A stretch of 11,568 nucleotides of DNA from DATLYH01 sp035575035 (GCA_035575035.1 DATLYH010000212.1:1-11568); one strand, 5' to 3'. Numbered from the stretch's first letter, positions 1-8,300 are shown. Numbers and translations: made by a program. Notes: generated by a model not told the origin, from the letters alone.

Positions 1-113
1 GCGTCAGCCCCCCGGTTTCTGGCGAGCGGGGGGCGTCAGCCCCCCGGTTTCTGGCGAGCGGGGGGCGTCAGCCCCCCGGTTTCTGGCGAGCGGGGGGCGT
101 CAGCCCCCCGGTT
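1..113. repeat. 32-bp tandem hairpin repeat array, 3.5 copies
   Basis: Units begin at 1, 33, 65 and 97; the three full units look identical and the fourth breaks off after about 17 bases, where the sequence changes to cattaag. Each junction holds a perfect 8-bp stem, CGGGGGGC / GCCCCCCG, around a GTCA loop, so the array can fold as a row of identical hairpins. The other half of the unit is the spacer tttctggcgag. The array probably continues left of the window. There is no coding potential worth calling. It resembles the GC-rich intergenic hairpin repeats that fill planctomycete chromosomes (from memory, not searched). Repeats and hairpins are read directly; any role as terminator, nucleoid site or RNA stabiliser is inference. 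Confidence 0.93.
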
Positions 114-449
114 CATTAAGTGACGGGAAACGGCACACGAATTGCTAAAGTATTGGAAGTTCCCCGGTTGGGTCAACCGTGGCCCGGGTCGGCAATCAGA
201 TGTCGCTCCCAGGCAGCGCAGTTTGCCAAGTGGAGGCGGATTCAAGGAGAATCTCCGGCCTTGTGATCTTGAAAAAAATGGCCCCGGCTTCTACGTTACC
301 TACTCCATCCAGGGAAGAGCACGCTCGCCCTCTCTGAAACGCCTTCCGGAAAGATCAAGACGGCACCGAAAACCTACCCCGATCCCAAGGTTTCATACGC
401 CGGTAAGGCGCACCGGCCGACGGCTTGAACGCTGCAGAAAGGTTTGTCC
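114..449. other. Intergenic region upstream of the radical SAM gene
   Basis: These 336 bases lie between the hairpin array and the radical SAM start codon. One plus-strand reading frame (142-462) stays open across it, but it begins at a TTG with no ribosome binding site, overlaps the real gene in another frame, and encodes an Arg/Pro-rich sequence typical of chance frames in GC-rich DNA, so I do not call it. The only hint of a signal is a weak promoter candidate at 269-297. Otherwise I see nothing. Confidence 0.6.
269..297 (+). promoter_or_regulatory. Weak candidate sigma70-type promoter for the radical SAM gene
   Basis: TTGAAA at 269-274 matches the -35 consensus at 5 of 6 positions. It is separated by 17 bp from TACGTT at 292-297, which matches the -10 consensus at only 3 of 6. 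It would give a 5' leader of about 150 bases before the ATG at 450. Chance matches of this quality are common, so this is only a candidate. Confidence 0.22.
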
Positions 450-2255
450 ATGGAATTGTTGAGCCGACCTAAACATGATCGCTACACCCGCCCCGGAGAA
501 TACAACGAGCTGGAGCGCCGGTTGCGCTCCCATCCCGAATGTGCCGACATCCCCGTCCTGGTCTGCTATGCCTTTGACATGCGGACCCGGGTCGGGCCGT
601 TCCTCTTCGCCGACATGCGGCTGCTGACGGCCGGGCCACGGGCCATCGCCTCGGCCCTGTACAACGCCGGTTTCACGACCATCCGCATTGTCCAGCGGCA
701 GTGGAACCCGCGCTTCCGCGTCAGCCAGGCCCGGTTCGACGGCCGGCCCCCTCAGATGCTATTTGTCTCGAGTATGCAAATCCACAGCGCCTGCGCCTAC
801 GAGATGATCGCCGACGCTTATCAACTCGGCGACGACCGACCGCTAATCCTGGCCGGCGGCGCCAAGGCGATCTACGAGCCGTGGGACTTTTTCGGCTGCG
901 GTCCCGGCGGCCGGTACAGCGCCGATGTGGCGGTCACCGGCGAGGAGTTCGTCGCCCTGGAGTTGCTTGACCGGATCATGGCCCACAAGGGGCGCGGCGA
1001 GCACCCGCGACGGACGTTCCACCGCCTGCGCCGCTCCGGCCTGCTCGACGACATCCCCGGCCTGGTCTTCCGCGAGGGAGACGAGAAGGATCCGCTCGGC
1101 CGGCTGATCAACACCGGGGTCCAGCGGCTAGTGCGGGACCTGGACGAGTTGCCTCACCCGATGATCGGCCTGGCGCTGCTGGAGCCGCCGCACAAACGCC
1201 CCACCCTCTCGCGTCGCCCTGTCCCACTGCACAAGCTGACGCGCTATGGCGCCTCGGTATCCCTGGTGACGACGCACGGCTGCAAGTTCCACTGCCCTTA
1301 CTGTCCGATCCCGGCCTACAACCAGTTCACCTTCCGCTACAAGAGTCCGCAGCGCCTCCGTGACGAGATCGAGCAGATCTACGAGAAGACCGGCATCGAC
1401 TTCTTCTTCGGCACGGACGACAATTTCTTCAACAACCGCGAAACGGTCGAGGAGACCTTCACCGAACTGGCCAAGGGGAAGGTCCGGGGCCGGCCGTTCC
1501 GCGACGCCGTCTTCTTCGGCACCGAAGCCACCGAGTATGACGTCTTCAAGAACCAGGACCTGCTCGGGCTGTGCCGCGCCGGCGGCTTGCGGGCCATCTG
1601 GTTCGGCATCGAGGACATGACCGCCGAACTGGTCAAGAAGGGGCAGAGCCCCGAGAAGACCCGGACGCTGTTCGCCCTGCTCAACCGCCACGGCATCTGC
1701 CCCATGCCGATGATGATGCACCACGACGGCCAGCCGCTCATCACACGCGGGAACCTCTACGGTCTGCTCAACCAAGTGAACTTCCTGCGGCGGAGCGGCT
1801 CGGTGAGCGTGCAGGTGACCATTCTGACGCCGTCGGTCGGCAGCAAGAGTTACGAGGAGCCGTTCCGCCAGGGGATGGTGATCGAGCAGGCCGGCAACCG
1901 GAAACTAGAGGAGTACCAGTACGACGGCAACCACTGCATCGCCACCAACGACCCGCACCCCTGGCGGAAGCAGCTGAACATCTACCTGGCCTACGCCAGC
2001 TTCTACAACCCGCTGAACTTTGTACGGGCGGTGGCCAACTGGAAGGACCCGCTCTGGAAGTACCGAGTGCTCTACCAGGCGTTCGGCATGGCGGGGCTGG
2101 TCAAGTCGGTGGTCAATAGCTGGAGCTGGCTGTGGAACCTGTACAAGGGGCCCATCAAAAAAATGGAAGGCTTGCCGCGCCGCCGCCTGCTGATGGTCCC
2201 GCCGCCGGTCTCCCCCGGCCGGCCCGCTCCGGTGATGCAGTTCCAGTCGGTCTGA
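450..2255 (+). CDS. Radical SAM protein with N-terminal B12-binding-like domain
   Basis: Predicted iron-sulfur enzyme of 601 residues that cleaves S-adenosylmethionine to start radical chemistry; the substrate is unknown. The [4Fe-4S] motif CX3CX2C is at C278, C282 and C285, after a beta strand (VSLVTTHG), as in radical SAM barrels. Further hallmarks are DDNF at 323-326 and FGIED at 385-389. Residues 35-176 look like the Rossmann-type domain found before such barrels in B12-binding radical SAM proteins (PRAIASALYNAGF, LILAGG, then VTGEEFVALELL). I do not see the DxHxxG cobalamin-ligating motif, so B12 may bind base-off without His, or not at all. The start is taken at ATG 450, with AAAGG at 438-442 seven bases upstream; an in-frame TTG at 444 is less likely. 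The protein is probably cytoplasmic. The gene is followed by a clear terminator and appears to be transcribed alone. The superfamily is firm; the exact function cannot be assigned. Confidence 0.9.
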   Translation: MELLSRPKHDRYTRPGEYNELERRLRSHPECADIPVLVCYAFDMRTRVGPFLFADMRLLTAGPRAIASALYNAGFTTIRIVQRQWNPRFRVSQARFDGRPPQMLFVSSMQIHSACAYEMIADAYQLGDDRPLILAGGAKAIYEPWDFFGCGPGGRYSADVAVTGEEFVALELLDRIMAHKGRGEHPRRTFHRLRRSGLLDDIPGLVFREGDEKDPLGRLINTGVQRLVRDLDELPHPMIGLALLEPPHKRPTLSRRPVPLHKLTRYGASVSLVTTHGCKFHCPYCPIPAYNQFTFRYKSPQRLRDEIEQIYEKTGIDFFFGTDDNFFNNRETVEETFTELAKGKVRGRPFRDAVFFGTEATEYDVFKNQDLLGLCRAGGLRAIWFGIEDMTAELVKKGQSPEKTRTLFALLNRHGICPMPMMMHHDGQPLITRGNLYGLLNQVNFLRRSGSVSVQVTILTPSVGSKSYEEPFRQGMVIEQAGNRKLEEYQYDGNHCIATNDPHPWRKQLNIYLAYASFYNPLNFVRAVANWKDPLWKYRVLYQAFGMAGLVKSVVNSWSWLWNLYKGPIKKMEGLPRRRLLMVPPPVSPGRPAPVMQFQSV

Positions 2256-2296
2256 GGGCCGGCCTCCGTGCCGGACGCGCGGAGAAATGTTTCGAC

Positions 2297-2325
2297 AGGC
2301 CCGGTCTCCCACGGCCGGGCTTTTT
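2297..2325 (+). terminator. Intrinsic terminator of the radical SAM gene
   Basis: The stem GCCCGG (2299-2304) / CCGGGC (2315-2320) has a 10-base loop and is followed at once by five T. It lies 42 bases after the stop codon. Two further outer pairs (A-T and G-T) can extend it to eight. Orientation and position fit a rho-independent terminator that isolates this gene from the next one. Confidence 0.8.
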
Positions 2326-2380
2326 GCTTGCGCATTTCGAAGAAACGGATAACCTTGGGCCCCGATGGCCTCCCGGAGAA

Positions 2381-2410
2381 GTGACGCGGCCGGCCCTCTC
2401 TTGCTATGAT
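2381..2410 (+). promoter_or_regulatory. Candidate promoter with extended -10 for the 195-residue protein gene
   Basis: TATGAT at 2405-2410 matches the -10 consensus at 5 of 6 positions and is preceded by TGC, which gives an extended -10 (TGN). GTGACG at 2381-2386 lies 18 bp upstream as a 4 of 6 -35 match. Initiation near 2417 would leave a leader of about 40 bases before the TTG start. It sits just after the preceding gene's terminator, as expected for an independent promoter. The assignment is by eye. Confidence 0.42.
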
Positions 2411-2458
2411 GGCCAGGACAGCCGCTGATACCTCGGCCCCCGAAAGGAAGGACAACCC

Positions 2459-3046
2459 TTGGACGAGATCCCTATCCCCGGTCGGGACGACGAGCGTCGG
2501 CTCTTCCATCAGGTCCTGTCGCAACACAACGAGCCGGCATTCGCCCGGCGAGCACGACGGGTGCAGGAGGCCTTCGACGGTCTGCTGGAGCGCTGCCGCC
2601 ACTGCCGCGACGAGATGCTGACGATGGTCCGCCTCCGCCTTGGTACGCTCGAAGCATTGGCCGGCGACTGGGCAGCGCTGCGACCGCTCCTGGCAGATGA
2701 GGCACAGGTCGAGGTCCTGCGGCGCATGCATACCGAGCTGGAGCCGCGCCTCCGCGTCCCCATCGAGCGGACCTCCTCAACCCGGAAGCTGCGGCAGGCG
2801 CTAGAGGAGTTAGCCGAAAGCATCCAGCACTTCAACCAGCGCTGGCAAGCCCACCTGCAAACGGTGGACCTGTCCGCGGTCAACGAGCTGCGGGACGGCT
2901 ACAACCGCTATTACGTGCTCGAAAAGGAGTGCGCCCTCCGCTCGCCCCGGGTGGCCCGCCTGGGGTTCCGCCGGCTGGAGCCGCTCACCCGGGACGAACT
3001 GGCCGCGCTGCTGCCGCCGCTGCCGGTGCCACGGCTGCGGGAGTAA
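2459..3046 (+). CDS. Conserved-looking helical protein of unknown function, TTG start
   Basis: This is a 195-residue protein that I do not recognise. It starts at TTG 2459, supported by a strong Shine-Dalgarno AGGAAGG at 2445-2451 with a seven-base spacer; no upstream ATG in this frame fits better. The sequence is rich in Arg, Glu, Leu and Ala and looks almost wholly alpha-helical, with likely coiled-coil stretches around residues 15-60 and 100-140. A CxxC pair (C46 and C49, CRHC) is followed by only one further Cys (about residue 160), so a complete zinc site within one chain is doubtful. A conserved-looking patch is NELRDGYNRYYVLEKECALRS (split here as NELRDGYNRYY and VLEKECALRS) in the last third, and the end is Pro/Leu-rich. 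There is no signal peptide or membrane segment, so it should be cytoplasmic. It lies 203 bp after the radical SAM gene with a terminator between them, so joint function is not supported. The call as a real gene rests on the RBS, codon pattern and length. Confidence 0.8.
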   Translation: MDEIPIPGRDDERRLFHQVLSQHNEPAFARRARRVQEAFDGLLERCRHCRDEMLTMVRLRLGTLEALAGDWAALRPLLADEAQVEVLRRMHTELEPRLRVPIERTSSTRKLRQALEELAESIQHFNQRWQAHLQTVDLSAVNELRDGYNRYYVLEKECALRSPRVARLGFRRLEPLTRDELAALLPPLPVPRLRE

Positions 3047-3061
3047 GAAGCAGCCGGCACG

Positions 3062-3083
3062 CGCCCCCGGCCGGGCGGGTTTT
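3062..3083 (+). terminator. Possible short intrinsic terminator after the 195-residue protein gene
   Basis: CGCCC (3062-3066) can pair with GGGCG (3073-3077) around a six-base loop. Two G and four T follow. It sits 15 bases after the stop codon. The stem is only five pairs and the T tract is short, so this is a weaker call than the terminators at 2297 and 10972. Confidence 0.4.
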
Positions 3084-3085
3084 GC

Positions 3086-3113
3086 TTGACCGCTCCTTCT
3101 CCAACGGTACAAA
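3086..3113 (+). promoter_or_regulatory. Candidate promoter for the SGNH hydrolase gene
   Basis: TTGACC at 3086-3091 (5 of 6 to the -35 consensus) is spaced 16 bp from TACAAA at 3108-3113 (4 of 6 to the -10). It follows directly on the putative terminator of the previous gene and would start transcription near 3120, about 45 bases before the ATG at 3165. Position and spacing are good; there is no experimental support. Confidence 0.45.
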
Positions 3114-3164
3114 CTAGGAGTGCTTTCTCCCGCCTCGGTATCCCCTTCCATGAAAGGAGCATCC

Positions 3165-3944
3165 ATGCGAGGACGAGTCACGATTCGGACCTGGGTCGGT
3201 AGCCTGGCTGCCCTCGGCATCCTGGGATTGGCCTACCTGGAGGCCCAAGCGCAGCAGAAGGAACACTCGGCCATCAAACCGGTGCCGCGCGATGAAAAGT
3301 GGCTCCAGCGGCACGAAACCTTCGTCGCTATCGCCAAGAGGGGCAACATTGATCTGCTCTTCCTCGGCGACTCGATCACCGATGCCTGGGGTGGCGAGGG
3401 CCACAATCCCAAGGCCCCCGGCGCCAAGATCTTCGCCCAGGAGTTCGAGCCGCTCAAGGCGGCTAACTTCGGCATCGGCGGCGACCGCACCCAGCATGTC
3501 CTCTGGCGGCTCCAGAACGGCGAGCTGGACGGCATCCAGCCCAAGGTTGTCATGCTGATGATTGGCACCAACAACAGCAATGCCAACGACAACACCGCCG
3601 AGGAGATTGCCGACGGCATCAAGGCCATCGTCCGTGAGATCCACCGACGCTCGCCGCGGACCAAGGTCCTACTGCTGGGGATTTTCCCGCGGGCCACGCG
3701 CAAGACGCCCGAGGAGAACAAGGCGCAGATGGACAAGATCCGTAAGGTTAACCAGATCATCTCCCAGCTGGACGATGGCGGCAAGACGGTCAAGTACCTG
3801 GATATCGGCGACCGCTTCATGCAGCCTGACGGCAGTATCCCCCGGGACGTGATGCCCGACCAGCTACACCTGAGCGAGAAAGGCTACCAGATCTGGGCCG
3901 ACGCGGTGAAGGGCCCGATCAAGGAATTGCTCGGTGCGAAGTGA
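3165..3944 (+). CDS. Secreted SGNH/GDSL-type hydrolase (PAF-acetylhydrolase-like)
   Basis: Predicted exported esterase or acylhydrolase of 259 residues. A Sec signal peptide covers residues 1-29: basic start MRGR, hydrophobic VGSLAALGILGLAYL, and a likely cleavage after AQA at 27-29. The SGNH blocks are all present in order: block I GDS with nucleophile S70, block II glycine in GIGGD at 103-107, block III GTNN with N136 for the oxyanion hole, and block V DQLH with D232 and H235 completing the triad. The protein is full length for a single-domain member, and the layout resembles the platelet-activating-factor acetylhydrolase subunit group. The substrate cannot be read from sequence; ester groups on polysaccharide or lipid are typical of the superfamily. 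The start at ATG 3165 is chosen because AAAGGAG (3153-3159) lies five bases upstream; the in-frame ATG at 3150 overlaps that site and would spoil the signal peptide. It has its own candidate promoter and no operon partner. Confidence 0.9.
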   Translation: MRGRVTIRTWVGSLAALGILGLAYLEAQAQQKEHSAIKPVPRDEKWLQRHETFVAIAKRGNIDLLFLGDSITDAWGGEGHNPKAPGAKIFAQEFEPLKAANFGIGGDRTQHVLWRLQNGELDGIQPKVVMLMIGTNNSNANDNTAEEIADGIKAIVREIHRRSPRTKVLLLGIFPRATRKTPEENKAQMDKIRKVNQIISQLDDGGKTVKYLDIGDRFMQPDGSIPRDVMPDQLHLSEKGYQIWADAVKGPIKELLGAK

Positions 3945-4006
3945 ACGGCCGGCAACCGGCTCTGTGATGCAGATTTCGTCTGGCGCACGTTCCGGGACGA
4001 GCCGAC

Positions 4007-4125
4007 CGAGCCCGGAGCGTCCGCGACGGGTATTGTCCGAGCCCGGAGCGTGAGCGACGGGATATGACTTGCCCCGTCGCTTACGCTCCGGGCTCATATT
4101 ACCGTCGCTGACACTCCCGGCTCGG
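4007..4125. repeat. Nested palindromic repeat cluster (GAGCCCGGAGCG / CGCTCCGGGCTC family)
   Basis: Four copies of a ~23-bp element are arranged A B | C D. A (4007-4030) and B (4039-4061) read forward; C (4073-4095) and D (4102-4125) read inverted. B and C pair over 23 bp with one mismatch around an 11-base loop, and the more diverged A and D can pair outside them. The whole block can form a cruciform or a long double hairpin. The same element recurs at 10651-10736, which shows that it is dispersed. It sits between the hydrolase stop and the promoter of the next gene, without coding content. A T tract is missing, so this is a repeat first and a terminator only by speculation. Confidence 0.9.
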
Positions 4126-4141
4126 ACAAGTGCGTAGGGGC

Positions 4142-4170
4142 TTGAGTCCTGTCCCCACCCAGTCTAGTAT
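4142..4170 (+). promoter_or_regulatory. Candidate promoter for the DUF6263-like protein gene
   Basis: TTGAGT at 4142-4147 (4 of 6) is followed after 17 bp by TAGTAT at 4165-4170 (4 of 6). It is placed just downstream of the palindromic repeat cluster. Transcription from about 4177 would give a leader of roughly 58 bases before the GTG start at 4235. Read by eye. Confidence 0.4.
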
Positions 4171-4234
4171 CTCCAGTCAGAGGCGCGTGCGTCTGCGCCT
4201 CGATTCCGGCTCCTTTCCCGAAAGGTGGTGTGTC

Positions 4235-5146
4235 GTGCGGTTCACCCCCGTCCGCATCGGTTGGATCGGCTTGCTTCTGGTGGCTGGGACCGCTCCGGCC
4301 CCGGCCCAAACCACGCTGCGCTACAAGTTCAAGGAGGGCGAAAAACTTCATTACGTCCTGGAACAGAAGATGACGATGAAGATGAAGGTCCAGGATCAGG
4401 ATCTCACCATGGAGATGGTCCAGACCTTTGACCAGAGCTGGAACATCACCAGCGTGGACAAGGACGGCAACGCCACGATGACGCAGAAATTCGATCGGGT
4501 CCGTTTCAAGATGGACAACCCGCTAGGCAAGATCGATTACGACTCCAAGGACGGCAAACTTCCGGAGGGGCAGTTAGGCGAGCTTCTGGGTCCCTTGTTC
4601 AAGGCGCTGACAGGGCTGGAAGTGGGTCTGACCATGGACCCGCGCGGCGAAGTGAAGAACCTCAAGATTCCGGAAAACTTCCTGAAAACGCTCAAGAACA
4701 TGCCGGGCGCCGCCGCCTTCCAGGGCATGTTCTCCGAGGAAGGCCTCAAGCAAATGATGAGTCAGGGTGGCCTGATCCTGCCCAAGCAGCCCGTCAACAA
4801 GGACGACACCTGGGAAACCAAGACGACCGTGAAACTACCTTTCGGCAAGGTGAACACGATCATCGTCTACAAGTATGAAGGCCCGACGACCCGCGACGGC
4901 AAGAAGCTTGAGCAGATCGGCGTCAAGCTGCAAACCAAGCTTGAGGATGATCCCAAGACCGCCGTCAGTATGAAGCTGAAAGAGGATGACAGTAAAGGCA
5001 CCAGCTATTTCGATAACGCCGCTGGCCGTCTGGTCGAGACCCGGCTGGTGTCGAGCATGGCGATGGAGGTGACAGCCGGCGGCCAGACATTAACGCAGAA
5101 GATTGAGCAGACCGTAACCCTGAAGCTGCAAGGCCAGGGGGAGTAA
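4235..5146 (+). CDS. Secreted protein resembling the DUF6263 family
   Basis: Predicted exported protein of 303 residues. The GTG start at 4235 is preceded by AAAGGTGG (4221-4228) six bases upstream. It begins a clean Sec signal peptide: RFTPVR, then hydrophobic IGWIGLLLVAG, then a likely cleavage after APA near residue 24. Upstream in-frame codons would add a charged stretch before the signal and are rejected. The mature part starts with TLRYKFKEGEKLHYVLEQ and has the look of planctomycete DUF6263-type proteins (family named from memory, not searched): beta-rich, many Lys/Asp/Thr, a repeated pattern of strands such as MEMVQTFDQSWNITSVD, and a final strand set ending in EQTVTLKL. I see no catalytic motif, no Cys in the mature part and no membrane anchor. 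Function is unknown; a structural or binding role in the periplasm or at the surface is inference. It converges on the TPR gene, with an inverted repeat between their stops. Confidence 0.82.
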   Translation: MRFTPVRIGWIGLLLVAGTAPAPAQTTLRYKFKEGEKLHYVLEQKMTMKMKVQDQDLTMEMVQTFDQSWNITSVDKDGNATMTQKFDRVRFKMDNPLGKIDYDSKDGKLPEGQLGELLGPLFKALTGLEVGLTMDPRGEVKNLKIPENFLKTLKNMPGAAAFQGMFSEEGLKQMMSQGGLILPKQPVNKDDTWETKTTVKLPFGKVNTIIVYKYEGPTTRDGKKLEQIGVKLQTKLEDDPKTAVSMKLKEDDSKGTSYFDNAAGRLVETRLVSSMAMEVTAGGQTLTQKIEQTVTLKLQGQGE

Positions 5147-5163
5147 TTGATGCCCCCACCGCC

Positions 5164-5242
5164 GTGACATGGCGACCAAGTGACATGGTGACCCGGTGAC
5201 CGGGCGTCCGCACGCCGCGAGGTCACCGGGCCACCATGTCAC
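5164..5242. repeat. GTGACATGG inverted repeat between convergent genes, possible bidirectional terminator
   Basis: The arms 5180-5201 and 5221-5242 are complementary over 22 bp with one mismatch. The 19-base loop contains a further five-pair stem (GGCGT / ACGCC). A third partial copy, GTGACATGGCGACC, lies at 5164-5177 in the same direction as the left arm. The hairpin is 33 bases after the plus-strand stop and about 60 bases beyond the minus-strand stop, where a shared transcription barrier would be expected. There are no T tracts on either side, so termination is inferred from placement alone. The motif mix of direct and inverted copies also fits a dispersed repeat. Confidence 0.85.
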
Positions 5243-5302
5243 GGAAGCCGGCCGTGAGCTGACGCGGCGCTGCGCGACCAGCGGCCCGATCATCTCATCT
5301 GT

Positions 5303-8300
5303 CTACCGCGGCCCAAGTTCCTCTGCCAGCCGGGCGTAGGCCTCTTTTTCGAACGGGTGAATGGTGGCGGCCGTCAGCCCCGCGGCCTGGGCCTTGCGCC
5401 AGGCGTCGGCGGCAGCCTGGAGGTTGCCCGCCCGCAGCTGGGCCTTCGCCAGGTGGAAGAGGTGGTTGGCCGACCCCGATTGGGCCGCCGCCTCTTCCAG
5501 GTCCTTGAGGGCCGCCTCGTTCTGGCCCAGCGTCAGGCGGATCAGGCCCCGCGTGTCGAGCAGGTTCGACACCGGCCCGCCGAGTTGGATGGCCTGCTCG
5601 ATCAGCCGAAGGGCCTCGTCCGCTCGGCCGTCCTTCGTCACCAACAGCCAGGCCAGGTTGTTCAGGGCAGCGACATTGTTCGGGTCTCTTTCCAGGACCT
5701 TGTAACAAAGGGCCTGCTCGTCCGTGTAGCGCCGTTGCAACCGGCGCAGCTCGGCGAGTAACAGGAGCGGCCACGCCGCCGGCGGCTCCTTCGCGGCTGC
5801 CGCCTGGAGCCAGCGCTCCACACGCTCGGCCTGGTCGCCACCCCCCTTGGCCGCGTAGAGGACGGCAAGACCGGTCGCGGCGATCGCCGGCTCCGGGACC
5901 GCCGGTCGGGCCTGCTCACACAGATCCAGCGCCTCGGCCACGCGGCCACGCCGGCCGAGAAACCGGGCGAACACCAGCAGGGCCTCCGGCTTTGACTGAG
6001 CCGTCCAACGGCGGTAAAGCTCCTCCGCCTCGACGGGCTGGTCCAGGGCATCGAGTAAGGCCGCCGCCGCGCCCAGGTCGGCCTCCTTACCCGTCGCATA
6101 GGACCGGATCAGCTCGACCGCCTCCTTCGGCCTGCCCTGCGCCTGGAGCAAGCGGGCCTTGACGTCCAGCGTGCGGAACGAGTCAGGCTCCACACCCTCC
6201 AGGCGGGCAAGCCAGCTCTCGGCCTGCTCCGGCTCGCCGTGGGCCAGGAAGCGGCCGACGGCATAGGCCAGGTATCGCGGGTTGGCACGGTGGGCGGCCA
6301 GCAGGCTCAGTAGCCGCTCCCGCGCTCGCGGCCAGTCGCGATGCGCCTCCCAGAGCTGGACCAGCAGGAATTGATCATCGGGTGTCAGTACCTGCTGCCG
6401 GAGCAGTTGCTCCAGCAAGTCGATGGCCTGGCGCCGGCGGCCGGGCATCCGTGCCAGCACCAGGGCCCGGGCCCGTTGGTCCTCGGGAGACAGGCTGCCG
6501 GCGCGAGCATTCGCATCAAGCAACTTCAGCGCATCTTGCAATTGGAGGAAGTTTCCCTCGGCGGCGTAGGCCAGGGCCAGCTGGCGACGGGCCCACGCCT
6601 TCTCCGTCTCCGAGGCGCCGGCCCCGAGGTTGACCAGGGCGCGGAGATGAGGCACAGCCCGGCCCGGTTGGCCGCGCCGCAGGTAAGCAAACGCCACGCC
6701 GCGCAGGACCACCGGGTCGTCGGGCCGGGCCTTTAACGCCGCCTGGTAATGCTCGTCGGCCTGCTGCATCTCGCCGATCGCCTCGTAACAGTAAGCCAAG
6801 GTCAACGGCGCCCGATCCGGAGGCAGTTTTTGCCGGGCTTCCGCCATGACAGCGACGGCCTTCTCCTTCTGGCCATTGCCAGCCAGGAAGTGGACCAGGG
6901 CCATCCAGGTTTCGGGCTCCTTTTCGGCCAGGGCGACGGCGCGGCGCAGTGCCGGCTCGGCCTCCTCCTTCTGGCCAAGCGCGCTCAGCATCTGGCCGCG
7001 CCAGAGTTGATCGCGATAATTCGTCGAGTCGGCGGGGACCGCTTGACGAGCCAGCTCCAGCGAGCGCTGCCGGTCCTGACTCTGCAAAGAGAGGACGGCG
7101 GCCCAGCGGACCAGGTCGCCGGGGAGCGCTGCCTGCTCCTGTAACCGGCGAAGCAGTTCATCCGCCTCGTGGAAGCGGCCGTGGGCCGACAGCAGCTGCA
7201 CGGCCCGGCGGATGACGGCCGGCCGACTCTCCCCCGCCCGGATGGCGTGCCGGTAGTGTTCCAGTGCCTGGGTAAAGTCCTTCTTCGCCTCACATAGCTC
7301 GGCCTGCAGCAACGGCAAGCGGGGCCAGTCGGGGTGCCGGTCGGCCAACTCGGCCAGGCGCTTGTCGGCCTCTGACAAGGCGGCCGGCTCCGTATTTGCC
7401 TTGCGGATCAGCCGGACCACATGGCCCGCCCGCCAGACCACTCCGTCCTCCCCTTCGATGCGACGGATTTCGTCCAGCAGACGGCGCTGGGCGGCATCGT
7501 CGCCCGCCTGAAGGGCCAACTCGAACAGCCCGACACGGCAGCCCAGGTCGTCGGGCCGGCGCTGGGCCAGCAGACCCCACAGTCGGCCGAGTTGGGCCGG
7601 CTCGCCTGCGCGGCGCCACACGTTGGCCAGCTCGCGCAGCAGGCGCACCTGATCAGCCGGGCTGAATCGGCCCAGCCCCTTTTCGATCTGATCGAGGGCT
7701 TGCTGCCGGGCCGCCTTGTCCCGGACGAGGGCGAGCTGCGCCCGGGCCAACTCCAACTCGACGCGCGGTCCCAACCGTTGCTCGGCCTGTTCCAGGACGG
7801 ACAGGGCTTTGTCGAGTTCCCTGTCCCGGTAGGCCAGGCTGGCCAGTGCGATCCAAGGTTCGGCCCGGTCGGGGTGCCGGTCACGGGCGGCCTCGAACAC
7901 TTGCTGTGCCTCTGCGGCCTTTCCCTGCGCCGCCAGCATTTCACCGCGCACAACCTGCAAGCCGACGTCGCCCGGCAGCATGCGGATCGATTCCTCGACG
8001 AACTGTTCCACATCGGTCCAGCGGCGCTGCTCAGGCGGCAGGGCCAGTGTCTGGAGGAGCATCAACCGGGCCATCGGCCCGCGGACCTCAGGAGCGCGGG
8101 GAAGGACGGCCCAGTACTCGGCCAGCGCCGCTTCGGGCCGGCCCATGTCGAGCAGTGCTGCGGCCAGCCCGGCACCGATAGCCGCATTGGACGGATCGGC
8201 GGCCTTCAGCTTCCGGTAAACTGCCAGCCGCCGCTCGGTCTCACCCATCTCCTCATAGCACCGGGCCAGGAGCAAACCGACCCGGCCGGCCAGGTCGGGT

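Noticed and set aside
1..113. CRISPR array
   Set aside because: The repeats are strictly tandem with no variable spacers and end in a partial unit; there are no cas genes.
142..462. A 106-codon frame before the radical SAM gene
   Set aside because: It starts at TTG without an RBS, overlaps the real start in another frame, and has an Arg/Pro-rich composition.
1128..1775. A 215-codon minus-strand frame inside the radical SAM gene
   Set aside because: The radical SAM motifs are on the other strand in the same interval, and the antisense product is a low-complexity Val/Glu/Arg/Gly sequence with no recognisable motif.
450..3046. Radical SAM gene and the 195-residue protein as a two-gene maturation operon
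   Set aside because: A clear terminator and a separate candidate promoter lie in the 203-bp gap, so co-transcription is not supported.
4130..4234. A longer N-terminus for the DUF6263-like protein
   Set aside because: The added residues are basic and unstructured and would bury the signal peptide; the GTG at 4235 has a good RBS.
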